Shown here piece after piece: positions 52,578 to 59,662 of a stretch of 64,000 nucleotides of DNA (positions are counted from its first letter, which is position 1; each line of letters opens with the position of its first letter). The stretch is from Candidatus Omnitrophota bacterium (GTDB lineage Bacteria; Omnitrophota; Gorgyraeia; 2-01-FULL-45-10): the NCBI GenBank assembly GCA_041650805.1, contig JBAZKM010000007.1, positions 1 to 64,000 of the forward strand, read 5' to 3'. A program made the translations under genes and the position numbers. The notes beneath the pieces are model-generated. The model did no database searches and was not told the DNA's origin. It saw only the letters and a program-made list of their open reading frames with translations.

Positions 52578-52964
52578 CTATATCTCTACGGGACGTTTTC
52601 CGCTATCGTCGAGATATCTCCTGATCAACGCCAGCAGGTCTTCCAGTTTGATCGGTTTTATGGCATAGTCGGCGGCCCATAAATGCTTCGATTCGAATAT
52701 GGAATCGGTCTCTGCCTTGGAGGTCAGCATTATGACAGGGGTATTTACGTTATCGGGGTCCGAATTGATATGCCTGAGGAATTCGAACCCGTCCATCCCC
52801 GGCATCTTGATGTCCAGTAGGACGATGTCGGGCGACGCCTTCATCTTCTCAAGGGCATCGATCCCGTTATAGGCCACCATGACCGAGTATCCTCTCATGG
52901 CCAGGAACTCTCTCACGGATTCGACGAAATCCTTTTCGTCATCGATGACCAGTATCTTCTTCAT
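52578..52964 (-). CDS. Single-domain response regulator
   Basis: 128 residues from ATG 52964, which overlaps the upstream stop (ATGA); a 176-aa frame from 53108 has no family match in its extra part. A CheY-like receiver: DDEKD (~8), phospho-Asp in VLLDIKMPGMDG (~52), LTSKAE (~83) and YAIKPIKLEDL with the conserved Lys (~104). There is no output domain and no kinase nearby. It may act by protein-protein contact. Confidence 0.92.
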   Translation of the reverse strand: MKKILVIDDEKDFVESVREFLAMRGYSVMVAYNGIDALEKMKASPDIVLLDIKMPGMDGFEFLRHINSDPDNVNTPVIMLTSKAETDSIFESKHLWAADYAIKPIKLEDLLALIRRYLDDSGKRPVEI

Positions 52965-53281
52965 ATTTTCGACCCATCTATCTCTTTCTGTATAGCTTCC
53001 AGGTCGGCTTCTATCTTCGCGATGTGCTCTTCCACCTCTATCATCTTCCTTCCGATATATGCGTTTATATCCTCGTAGATCAGTATATCTCCCCGCTTGC
53101 GTACCCATGAATCCCTGGGTATCACCACATTCCTGCCCCCTATCTTCTTCATGACCATGCCGGGAGGCACGCCGGCGCTGCGGAGCTCTTCCTCCCCGTC
53201 ATCCTGGGCGTAAACCGCAAATGAGCCGAGCGCTATGATCAGCGCCATTGAAAGGATTACGATATCTTTTCGCGTCATCAT
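52961..53281 (-). CDS. Small secreted protein, copy 2 of a tandem pair
   Basis: 106 residues. Signal peptide ~1-25 (cut after VYAQ), an acidic stretch (DDGEEE), then PPGMVMKKIGGRNVVIPRDS, a segment YEDINAYIGRKM and a C-terminal coiled coil (EEHIAKIEADLEAIQKE). It is a clear paralogue of the preceding gene. Coupled by ATGA to the response regulator. Function unknown. Confidence 0.75.
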   Translation of the reverse strand: MMTRKDIVILSMALIIALGSFAVYAQDDGEEELRSAGVPPGMVMKKIGGRNVVIPRDSWVRKRGDILIYEDINAYIGRKMIEVEEHIAKIEADLEAIQKEIDGSKI

Positions 53282-53296
53282 CTCCGTTTTATGGTC

Positions 53297-53608
53297 CTAT
53301 TTTTTTGGTTCCTGCAGCTCTTTATGTATGGACTCCAGGGCGGCGTCTATTTTCGAAAGGCGCTTTTCGATCTCCATAAATTTCCTGGCGGCATATTCGT
53401 TGATATCCTCATAGATCAGCGCATCCCCCTGTTTGCGTACTATTGCATCTTTGGGCATTATGATATTACTGCCTCCTACTTTTCTGGCGACCATGCCCGG
53501 GGGCATCCCGCTGTCGTCCTCATCTCCGTCATCCTGGGCGTAAGCCGCGTATGGGCACAGGGCCATGATCAACGCTATCGACAGGATCATGATATTTTTT
53601 CGCATCAT
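53297..53608 (-). CDS. Small secreted protein, copy 1 of a tandem pair
   Basis: 103 residues with the same layout as the next gene: signal peptide ending YAAYAQ, acidic stretch, PPGMVARKVGGSNIIMPKDA, YEDINEYAARKF and a coiled-coil tail (EKRLSKIDAALESIHKE). Tandem duplication 15 nt apart. Ribosome site GGAGGA. Confidence 0.75.
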   Translation of the reverse strand: MMRKNIMILSIALIMALCPYAAYAQDDGDEDDSGMPPGMVARKVGGSNIIMPKDAIVRKQGDALIYEDINEYAARKFMEIEKRLSKIDAALESIHKELQEPKK

Positions 53609-53638
53609 CTCCTCCGTTTCGGCATCCTCAGGCGCCGT

Positions 53639-54277
53639 TCACCTGAGGTACTTCGCGATATACTCCAGACTCTTCTTCTGGGGCGCCTGGTACGCCTTCA
53701 AAGAATACCCTACCGGTATGACGGCCATGAATTCGCCCTTCGATTCGCCCAAAAATTCCCTCACCTCGTCCTTCAAGAGGAAGAGTATGCCGAGCCATAC
53801 GCTTCCCAGCCCCAGCGAAGTGGCCGCAAGGAGAAGGTTCTGGACGGCGGCGGATGAACTCTGTATCTCCATCGTGCGGAAGAAGTCCTTGCCGAGTTCC
53901 TTGCCGACCTTAAATAGTTCGGTGCCGTGTTCTATCAGGGTGCCGGAATTGACCACGGCGATCACTGCCGGAGCGTTAGTTATGCTACGCGCGGCCATAC
54001 GGAGGATGGAGGAGGCCGGCTTCGGGAAAGAGGATGACTTATCCGCGACCAGCTTCGCCAGCGCCTCTTTCTTCTCTCCGCGCACGACTATGAAGCGCCA
54101 TGACTGCTGGTTATGGGCTGAGGGCGCCTTATTGGCGGCATCCAGTATCTTACGTATCAGCGCATCGTCGACCGGCTTATCCTGGAACTGCCGGATGCTG
54201 CGCCGTTCGGTTATCGTACGTAGGGTCTCGTTGTCGGTCTTAGCGGTCATCTGATATCTTTCGATGCCATTGATCAC
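53639..54277 (-). CDS. Nitroreductase family oxidoreductase
   Basis: 212 residues from GTG 54277 (GTGA overlap with the upstream stop) or 203 from ATG 54250. ITERRSIRQF (~20-29) binds FMN phosphate; NKAPSAHNQQSWRF (~50-63) and LGSVWLGI (~160) are further FMN-pocket signatures. NAD(P)H-dependent FMN enzymes of this family reduce nitro or quinone compounds. It lies between an OB-like secreted protein and the tandem pair in one operon. Confidence 0.92.
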   Translation of the reverse strand: MINGIERYQMTAKTDNETLRTITERRSIRQFQDKPVDDALIRKILDAANKAPSAHNQQSWRFIVVRGEKKEALAKLVADKSSSFPKPASSILRMAARSITNAPAVIAVVNSGTLIEHGTELFKVGKELGKDFFRTMEIQSSSAAVQNLLLAATSLGLGSVWLGILFLLKDEVREFLGESKGEFMAVIPVGYSLKAYQAPQKKSLEYIAKYLR

Positions 54278-54603
54278 ATCTCCTTATTCTCCACCGTGAT
54301 CTTCGTCGCTATAAGCATGCCTGAGGGGTCTTTATAGTGTTCAATGGTCACATAATCATCCGCTTCGATATCGGATAATTTTATGTCGTATATGCCTTCC
54401 ATGATGGCGGTCTTTGCGGGGACCGAAAAGGTGAGTTCGTTTGCGGCCTTTATGGTGATGGTCGAGCGCGAAACGTCCACTCCTGTCACCTTACCGTCAA
54501 CGGTCATCAATTCCAGCTCTTCCGCATTCTCCTGCGCGCGGCAATCGACCATTACCGAAACGCTCAAAAGTGTCACTAAAACCAATGCTATGATCTTACT
54601 CAC
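54274..54603 (-). CDS. Secreted small beta-barrel protein (DUF5666/OB-like)
   Basis: 109 residues from GTG 54603, which has AAGGAGG 6 nt away; the frame from 54633 is rejected. Signal peptide ~1-24, then one beta barrel (ELMTVDGKVTGVDVSRSTIT in pattern, YVTIEHYKDPSGMLIATKITV) similar to 16882-17292. First gene of a five-gene operon ending with the response regulator. Confidence 0.7.
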   Translation of the reverse strand: MSKIIALVLVTLLSVSVMVDCRAQENAEELELMTVDGKVTGVDVSRSTITIKAANELTFSVPAKTAIMEGIYDIKLSDIEADDYVTIEHYKDPSGMLIATKITVENKEM

Positions 54604-54646
54604 GATGACCTCCTTAGCTGAACCATGAGACACCTAAAAATTTTAG

Positions 54647-54699
54647 GGTCCCCTCCTTCGCAGCTTCTGCCATTCAGAGATGTTTTGCTTCGGAGGGCA
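54647..54699 (+). repeat. Left copy of the ~53-bp inverted repeat flanking the SIR2-HEPN island
   Basis: Shares CTTCGCAGCTT, ATTCAGAGATGTTTTGCTTCGG and GGGCA, in the same order and spacing, with the reverse complement of 58030-58083. Only scattered differences are seen. Confidence 0.85.
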
Positions 54700-54820
54700 G
54701 GCTGCCGCTCCCTCGCCTTTTGTTTCTATAGGGCATTCAACGCTCTCGAGGCGTACCAATGACCGATCGTGGATCCTAGGCGCCGTAGTGCCCTAATACT
54801 CCAAAAGGCTCGGTCGCGTC

Positions 54821-54852
54821 ATACTAAAATTTCCTCTGTGAAATTTTAGTAT
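54821..54852. repeat. Perfect 13-bp hairpin ATACTAAAATTTC / GAAATTTTAGTAT
   Basis: Six-nt loop. One arm (TCATACTAAAATTT) recurs at 54903-54916, 84 bp downstream. It may terminate the SIR2 transcript. Confidence 0.8.
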
Positions 54853-54872
54853 TTTAATAGTCTATAGCTTAT

Positions 54873-54901
54873 CCCAAATTTTTCCTTTATAAAAATTTGG
54901 G
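54873..54901. repeat. Perfect 11-bp hairpin CCCAAATTTTT / AAAAATTTGGG
   Basis: Seven-nt loop. On either strand the arm gives a short A/T tract, so it could be a bidirectional terminator just below the SIR2 gene. Confidence 0.75.
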
Positions 54902-54960
54902 GTCATACTAAAATTTTCTGCCCGACCACAGCTTTTTAGCTTAGCACTAAATGTTTAACT

Positions 54961-56034
54961 TCACTGAAAAAACTGCTTAGTGATAAAACCAATAGCTCCA
55001 CCAAATGATAAGGGTTGAAAATCAAACTTAGTTTTAATTCCAGCCCCTACCAAACTTCGGAATCTTGGCAATACTGTCGTCTCGTTGGGGTCAAAAACCC
55101 AAAAGCGCTTAATTCTAGTAGGTCCGACTGACCCTAATGCAAAAAAATATCTGAAAAATAGATCACTATCTGGTAAAGAATATCCTAAAATAAAAATATT
55201 TTCTGCGTTTCTTAATTCAGCTGCAGCGCGACTCCATACTTTTGATAAGTCTTGTTGGTGCAACATTTTGTTCCAGGTAGGTGGCACAATAACCGGCTCG
55301 GATTTAATTAATTCCTGACAATGTGTAAGGCCAGATGTTGATAACTTTGATACAAAATCTAAATGGACCGATTCGATACCATGTAAAAAATGGAAATGAT
55401 GATTTTTAAAATAATCACTAATACTGAATGGCACTATTTCCCCGCATTTAGAACACTTAGCCCAATTTACAGAACCGTGTAATTTAAATAAATTTACAAA
55501 TCCTTGCTTAAAATCTTCTGATAAACAATAATTTGCAGGATGATCGTGAAAGTTTAACGCATAGTCTAAACCAATATCATAATTAAAGGTTATTATAGAG
55601 CAACGGTTATGATTGGCATTGGCATTTAGTTTGGTAATTAATTCTACAAAGTCATTGTAAGAATTCGGAGGATATATATTCTGATCCTCCACTGGGAATA
55701 AGATGGTTTTTTCTAATGTCTTATAAATTAGCCTCTTCATGGACAATAAAAGAGAATCTGTATTGTTTTTAGACAAATTTGGTAACATATTAATCAACTG
55801 TCCCATTTCAAACGCAGCAAATACAGATTCAATATTATCTAAATTTAGCTCTGATTTAGAGTGAACTGGCTGTAAGGCAGAAATGGCATTAAATACATCA
55901 TCAAAATCAGATTTGTATTCACCTAAATTATCAGTTTTTCTTAACTCATCGGCTTTTTCAAGAAAATCAGCCATTAGAGGCGCACCAGCCTCTTTTGAGG
56001 CACCAGCACCTAATATAAATACAATCTCGCTCAT
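54961..56034 (-). CDS. SIR2-domain protein (SIR2_2 type), probable NAD-consuming defence effector
   Basis: 357 residues. GAGAS (9-13) is the NAD pyrophosphate loop; FNYDIGLD (~150) the second NAD contact; KLHGSVNW with H186 the catalytic His; CSKC (194-197) a lone Cys pair, so any zinc ribbon is degenerate. ENIFILGYSLPDSDLFFRYF (shown to its limit) near the C-terminus closes the Rossmann domain. In defence systems such SIR2 domains cleave NAD+ during phage infection. The gene is AT-rich compared with its surroundings and lies 165 bp below the HEPN gene on the same strand. GGAGGA precedes the ATG. Confidence 0.85.
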   Translation of the reverse strand: MSEIVFILGAGASKEAGAPLMADFLEKADELRKTDNLGEYKSDFDDVFNAISALQPVHSKSELNLDNIESVFAAFEMGQLINMLPNLSKNNTDSLLLSMKRLIYKTLEKTILFPVEDQNIYPPNSYNDFVELITKLNANANHNRCSIITFNYDIGLDYALNFHDHPANYCLSEDFKQGFVNLFKLHGSVNWAKCSKCGEIVPFSISDYFKNHHFHFLHGIESVHLDFVSKLSTSGLTHCQELIKSEPVIVPPTWNKMLHQQDLSKVWSRAAAELRNAENIFILGYSLPDSDLFFRYFFALGSVGPTRIKRFWVFDPNETTVLPRFRSLVGAGIKTKFDFQPLSFGGAIGFITKQFFQ

Positions 56035-56074
56035 TTATCCTCCAATAATACACCGATAGTCTAGTATTTGTCCC

Positions 56075-56134
56075 ATAGGGTCCGTTTTCCGCGGAGCCAC
56101 CTCCTAACCTGGCACCTTTGCAAACGGACCCTAT
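56075..56134. repeat. 13-bp perfect inverted repeat between the SIR2 and HEPN genes
   Basis: ATAGGGTCCGTTT (56075-56087) and AAACGGACCCTAT (56122-56134) around a GC-rich 34-nt loop. It may be a terminator, a processing site or an RNA element within a shared transcript. Confidence 0.8.
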
Positions 56135-56198
56135 TTAGTCATTTATTGCATTTTTGCATACGAGTGAGGCAGAGAGATTACTAAACTGCTATGATAAT

Positions 56199-57698
56199 TT
56201 ATTCGCTTTGAATGTTAGATAGTGGGAGAGTATCGTCTTTGCTCAATTTTTTGAAAAAATCGTCTAACTTTTCTTTGGAATCAAAATCTAACAATGTTGG
56301 CGTATTTTGAATATCACTTTCATTAAATTCAAGGCCAGTAATATCCTTAACATCCTGTTTAAACGTTTTTACATTTCGCATGCTTTGGAAAACTGGCCAC
56401 TCATATAAGGATTCTAACGTAACTGTTTTCTCTTGAACAGCAATTTTCAAATTTTTACAAAAAGCTTCGTAATCCTCATTGAGAGCTGCGACGCACGTTT
56501 TAAAATCTGCACTGCATGATTGCCAATTGTGCCCATTTAATAGCGCCTTACATTTCTCAACATTCCCTTGCCACTTGTATGTTTGGGCTAAATTTATTAG
56601 ACCCATAAGCGCTGATATAGAACTGGCCAAATGACGATTGTTTGCATATTCTAGAATTAATTCGGCAGAAAAATATTGTTTGTTTTTTATATTGTTATAT
56701 GCTGCGTTATTTAAAAATTCATCTGCATATTCTTCGTCTTCTTTCGATTTTTTCCCTCTAGCATGGTCTACCGCTAGTAAATGCAGTAAAATAACTCCTG
56801 CGGCATAAAGAATACACCATGCCCGTATAACATATGAATCCGATTTAGAAAGGTCGTTTCCTTCGGCCGGCACCTTAAATGTAAGATTTCGTAGTTTTTT
56901 AACACGATTTAAATACTCTCCGCTTGCAATACCACCAGCATGGACAATGGCATGTCTTCTAAGAACTACTTCGCAAAGGTCATCAACAAAAGAGAAGTTT
57001 GACCTCAAATCAACATTTAAATTTTCTTTAAAATATTTTATTTGGTCAGATGTTGTATTTCTCTTTAAAAACTCGTCTATCTCATTTTCTATTAAATGTT
57101 TTTGTACGTCATCAAAATCGTTAAAACTAAGGATATCTGAATAAGTAATCGTTCTTTCTTTTGGAATAATATCAGGGGAAGACTTAAATTTCCATTCTAA
57201 TAAACTAGCAAGAACTTTCTCCCATGCATTAACCATTTGCTGAAGTACGGTTTCATGCAGAAGATGCAGGGCTTTATCATTATGCCTGAAGTAATCGCTT
57301 AATTTTTTTAGATGAGATATTTCAAAAATTGGAATAATTGCTTCTTTCTTTTTCAAATTCTTTTTCTTAATTGAAAGAGTAAAATTGGCAACAGGCTTTT
57401 CCGTTGACGATGCTTTTTTATTTCGTGCTCGCAATTCATCAAGTATTGTTGGCAATTTAGTAAAATTTAATAAAGAGGTATTATTAGCGACTAACCCTAT
57501 CTCTTGCGTATACTGCCAAAGCACATCAAGTACTGTTACATAATTCTGAGCAATTGACCTAAATTTTTCGACAGTTTTCTCTTTGGTAACAGCAGACCGA
57601 ATGTCTTTGCTGTTAGCTTTAGGAGTAGGACTGTCTAGGATTTTAATCCCATAGGTAATCTCAACATCTGTTTCTTTTTTTATAGGTTTATTTGTCAT
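56199..57698 (-). CDS. HEPN-motif protein upstream of SIR2, probable defence partner
   Basis: 499 residues, no membrane segment, Lys-rich and AT-rich. LRRHAIVHAGG (246-256) has the R-x4-H motif (R248, H253) followed by AGG, as in RiboL-PSP/MAE_28990-type HEPN ribonuclease domains, within a helical region ~140-320. The N-terminal ~130 residues and the C-terminal ~170 (helical, TPR-like: LMGLINLAQTYKWQGNVEKC) have no family I can name. HEPN proteins are RNases in many abortive-infection systems. Here it would be the sensor or second effector for the SIR2 protein. A -10 (TATAAT, 57725-57720) lies upstream, with no good -35. Confidence 0.65.
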   Translation of the reverse strand: MTNKPIKKETDVEITYGIKILDSPTPKANSKDIRSAVTKEKTVEKFRSIAQNYVTVLDVLWQYTQEIGLVANNTSLLNFTKLPTILDELRARNKKASSTEKPVANFTLSIKKKNLKKKEAIIPIFEISHLKKLSDYFRHNDKALHLLHETVLQQMVNAWEKVLASLLEWKFKSSPDIIPKERTITYSDILSFNDFDDVQKHLIENEIDEFLKRNTTSDQIKYFKENLNVDLRSNFSFVDDLCEVVLRRHAIVHAGGIASGEYLNRVKKLRNLTFKVPAEGNDLSKSDSYVIRAWCILYAAGVILLHLLAVDHARGKKSKEDEEYADEFLNNAAYNNIKNKQYFSAELILEYANNRHLASSISALMGLINLAQTYKWQGNVEKCKALLNGHNWQSCSADFKTCVAALNEDYEAFCKNLKIAVQEKTVTLESLYEWPVFQSMRNVKTFKQDVKDITGLEFNESDIQNTPTLLDFDSKEKLDDFFKKLSKDDTLPLSNIQSE

Positions 57699-57825
57699 AT
57701 GTTTTTATCCCGGGTTTATATTATACCGAATCGTAAAATACTATTTAGTAAAACAGTAACCCCCAAAGGTTAGCTGGGGCCATCCTACAAGGGGACACCC
57801 TATAATTGCGTTCCTAAAATACAAA

Positions 57826-57850
57826 AGGCAACCCCTTGTGAGAATTGCCT
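57826..57850 (-). terminator. Possible terminator below the alpha/beta hydrolase gene
   Basis: AGGCAA / TTGCCT arms followed by TTTTG on the minus strand. Weak, and 240 bp from the stop codon. Confidence 0.4.
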
Positions 57851-58029
57851 AAATCGCTATATGTTTACTTTACCCATAACCACATCCTTGTGGTAATGGA
57901 TAGATGATACTCCTTTGGTATTTATATGTCAATTGTCTAAGTGGACACCGTGTTCAAAGATGCCATCCGGATAAATAGTTGGTAAAAATAGTAAAATTTT
58001 TCGTCTCTTGGCGCAGGCGGAACTTTTCG

Positions 58030-58083
58030 TGCCCGCCGAAGCAAAACATCTCTGAATAGCAAAAGCTGCGAAGGCGAGGACCC
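58030..58083 (-). repeat. Right copy of the ~53-bp inverted repeat flanking the SIR2-HEPN island
   Basis: Reverse complement matches 54647-54699 across CTTCGCAGCTT, ATTCAGAGATGTTTTGCTTCGG and GGGCA. The island between the copies is about 3.3 kb. Confidence 0.85.
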
Positions 58084-58093
58084 CTGCCTTCTC

Positions 58094-58888
58094 TCACCTT
58101 TGCAAAAATCTCATTGCGGCTTTTACGAACAGGCCGGGGTTTTCTATGTGTATGCAGTGGGCCGCGCCTTTTACGGATCGGAATACGCTACCGGGGATAT
58201 TTTTGGCGAGAGCTTCGGCCTCTCTGGGGAGGATCAGCGCATCCTCCTCCCCTTCGATGATAAGTGTCCCGGCCTTTATCCTGCATAGTCGTTTACGCGT
58301 ATCGAACGAGGCGATGGCGTCTATCTGGCCCTTGAAACCTTTTGCCTGCTGCGGATAGGGGTAGTTTGACCCGTTTTTGACGAACGCCTTTATGAACGCC
58401 TTACGGGCAAGGCATCTCTTGGAGAATAGCCAGCGGGCCCATCTGCGGATCCATGCCTCCAAGCTCTTCCCTCCTTTAAGATCTTTATAGAAATCGAGGA
58501 AGAGGGCATTATTTCTTTTTGAAGAGACGGAAGAAGTGCTCTCCAGGATGAGCTTATCGACGCGTCCGGGATAACATATAGCAAGTTCCTGGGCGATATA
58601 GCCGCCCATGGAGTGGCCTATGATGTGCGTCTTTTTTATCTTTAAATGATCGAGTAACCGCACGGCATCGTCTGCCATCCGTCGGACAGTATATTTCCTA
58701 TCCGGGATCTCACTGCGGCCGGTCCCGCGGTTATCGAAAGCGATGACCTTAAAATGCGCCGAGAGCCCATCGATGACGCCCGCCCAGCTTGAAATATCGG
58801 ACCCGAGGCCGGCTATCAATAGGACGGGACGGCCTTTACCGCGGACCTCGTAGTAGAGCGATATGCCGCCGATCTTGGTTTTAGGCAT
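58094..58888 (-). CDS. Alpha/beta hydrolase
   Basis: 264 residues. LLIAGLGSDISSW (~24, oxyanion region), FDNRGTGRS (~51), nucleophile elbow IGHSMGGY (~91, Ser), acid in IEGEEDALI (~214) and His in AAHCIHIENP (~245) form an intact catalytic triad. Nearest types are 3-oxoadipate enol-lactonase/esterase-like enzymes, but substrate is unknown. The -10 box TAGAAT ends 6 nt before the ATG with no ribosome site, so it is probably leaderless. Confidence 0.9.
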   Translation of the reverse strand: MPKTKIGGISLYYEVRGKGRPVLLIAGLGSDISSWAGVIDGLSAHFKVIAFDNRGTGRSEIPDRKYTVRRMADDAVRLLDHLKIKKTHIIGHSMGGYIAQELAICYPGRVDKLILESTSSVSSKRNNALFLDFYKDLKGGKSLEAWIRRWARWLFSKRCLARKAFIKAFVKNGSNYPYPQQAKGFKGQIDAIASFDTRKRLCRIKAGTLIIEGEEDALILPREAEALAKNIPGSVFRSVKGAAHCIHIENPGLFVKAAMRFLQR

Positions 58889-58894
58889 GGCTAC

Positions 58895-58923
58895 ATTCTA
58901 AACCAGGCAGAAATCCTATGCAA
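58895..58923 (-). promoter_or_regulatory. Promoter of the alpha/beta hydrolase gene
   Basis: TTGCAT (58923-58918), 17-bp spacer, TAGAAT (58900-58895), 6 nt before the ATG. Confidence 0.65.
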
Positions 58924-58944
58924 CAACAAACGCGGACGGTTTTG

Positions 58945-59190
58945 CTACGCCTGCGCTATGCGGTGGAGGATCTCTGAAATTAATGTCTGATATTTCACAC
59001 CCATCTGCCGGGCTTTCTCTTTCAGGCTATTCAGGTCATGGCTATTTACGCGAATATTCAAAACAGCATCTTTCTTTCTTGCTGCTATAGCATTAATGAT
59101 CTCTTCATATTCCTGTTTATCGGCAGGAACAAAGCGTTCAATGCCGTCTTCGATCATCTGCTCTTCTTTCGTTAATTTAATCCTTCTCAT
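58945..59190 (-). CDS. CopG-type antitoxin
   Basis: 81 residues. The C-terminal half (AVLNIRVNSHDLNSLKEKAR, then KYQTLISEILHRIAQ) is a ribbon-helix-helix CopG/BrnA-like fold; the acidic N-terminus (EEQMIEDGIERF) would bind the toxin. It follows the toxin gene by 3 nt, the toxin-first order seen in BrnTA-like systems. Confidence 0.85.
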   Translation of the reverse strand: MRRIKLTKEEQMIEDGIERFVPADKQEYEEIINAIAARKKDAVLNIRVNSHDLNSLKEKARQMGVKYQTLISEILHRIAQA

Positions 59191-59193
59191 ACT

Positions 59194-59445
59194 TCATCTC
59201 CTCTTGTAAAGTTTCATCAATTTCCTGCTTGGATATATTGTTTTTAAAAATATCGCTTCTCCTGCTATTACATACGGCACAGCCCAAAGATAGCCTTTAT
59301 GTTGGTAAATAAGGATCTTTTGGTTCTCTCTGTTCGGATGCTTACGTATATCGATCAGCTTAGAAGCAATGATCTCTTCAAACGAAACGCCGCGGATCTT
59401 CTTAAGGCGCCTGCTCTTTGTCTGGCTCCAACGTATCTCTTTCAT
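59194..59445 (-). CDS. BrnT-like toxin of a type II toxin-antitoxin pair
   Basis: 83 residues, basic. GVSFEEIIASKLIDI (~19-33) and the final strands (KGYLWAVPYVIAGEAIFLKT, at limit) match small RelE/BrnT-fold toxins that act as RNases. The basic tail ends SRKLMKLYKRR. Coupled to the CopG-like antitoxin. The promoter -10 ends only 2 nt before this ATG, so the exact start is uncertain. Confidence 0.75.
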   Translation of the reverse strand: MKEIRWSQTKSRRLKKIRGVSFEEIIASKLIDIRKHPNRENQKILIYQHKGYLWAVPYVIAGEAIFLKTIYPSRKLMKLYKRR

Positions 59446-59447
59446 AT

Positions 59448-59475
59448 AGTATATACAATTGTATTACTTTGTCAA
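59448..59475 (-). promoter_or_regulatory. Promoter and palindromic operator of the toxin-antitoxin pair
   Basis: TTGACA (59475-59470), 16-bp spacer, TATACT (59453-59448). The spacer carries the perfect palindrome ATACAATTGTAT (59453-59464), a likely site for antitoxin autorepression. Confidence 0.65.
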
Positions 59476-59608
59476 GTCCTTTTTATATTCTCTCCCCCTA
59501 TATATAAAGATGCTAAAAACGGCAAAATTATTGCAAACTATTTTAAAATTTTTACGCATACCGCAAAATCCCTGAAAATTGTGCCAAAAATCGCGAAATT
59601 GAAAATAT

Positions 59609-59637
59609 TTGAAAAAGCATTGGTGGTGTGCTACAAT
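59609..59637 (+). promoter_or_regulatory. Promoter of the tRNA-Asn gene
   Basis: TTGAAA (59609-59614), 17-bp spacer, TACAAT (59632-59637), 25 nt before the tRNA. Confidence 0.7.
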
Positions 59638-59662
59638 TCTCGTGGCTCTTTGAGTATTACAC

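Larger units (their letters stand above)
54604..54960. other. AT-rich intergenic region with repeats, left flank of the SIR2-HEPN island
   Basis: 357 bp without a credible gene. It holds the left copy of a ~53-bp inverted repeat (54647-54699), two perfect A/T-rich hairpins (54821-54852 and 54873-54901) and a 14-bp direct repeat TCATACTAAAATTT (54819 and 54903). Confidence 0.8.
57699..58093. other. Intergenic region, right flank of the SIR2-HEPN island
   Basis: 395 bp without a credible gene. It contains the -10 of the HEPN gene, small hairpins (57826-57850; ACCACA/TGTGGT near 57881), a short A/T stretch AGTAAAATTTTT like those of the left flank, and the right inverted repeat. Confidence 0.75.

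Noticed and set aside
56075..56134. Attachment-site or insertion-sequence end between SIR2 and HEPN genes
   Set aside because: Perfect inverted arms only 34 nt apart indicate a hairpin; no transposase or target duplication is visible.
57801..57806. TATAAT as promoter of a small RNA on the + strand
   Set aside because: No -35, no clear terminator at a fitting distance; it could not be supported.
59446..59662. Gene in the AT-rich stretch between the toxin gene and the tRNA
   Set aside because: Only promoters and A/T-rich sequence are seen; no frame with a ribosome site or recognisable product.
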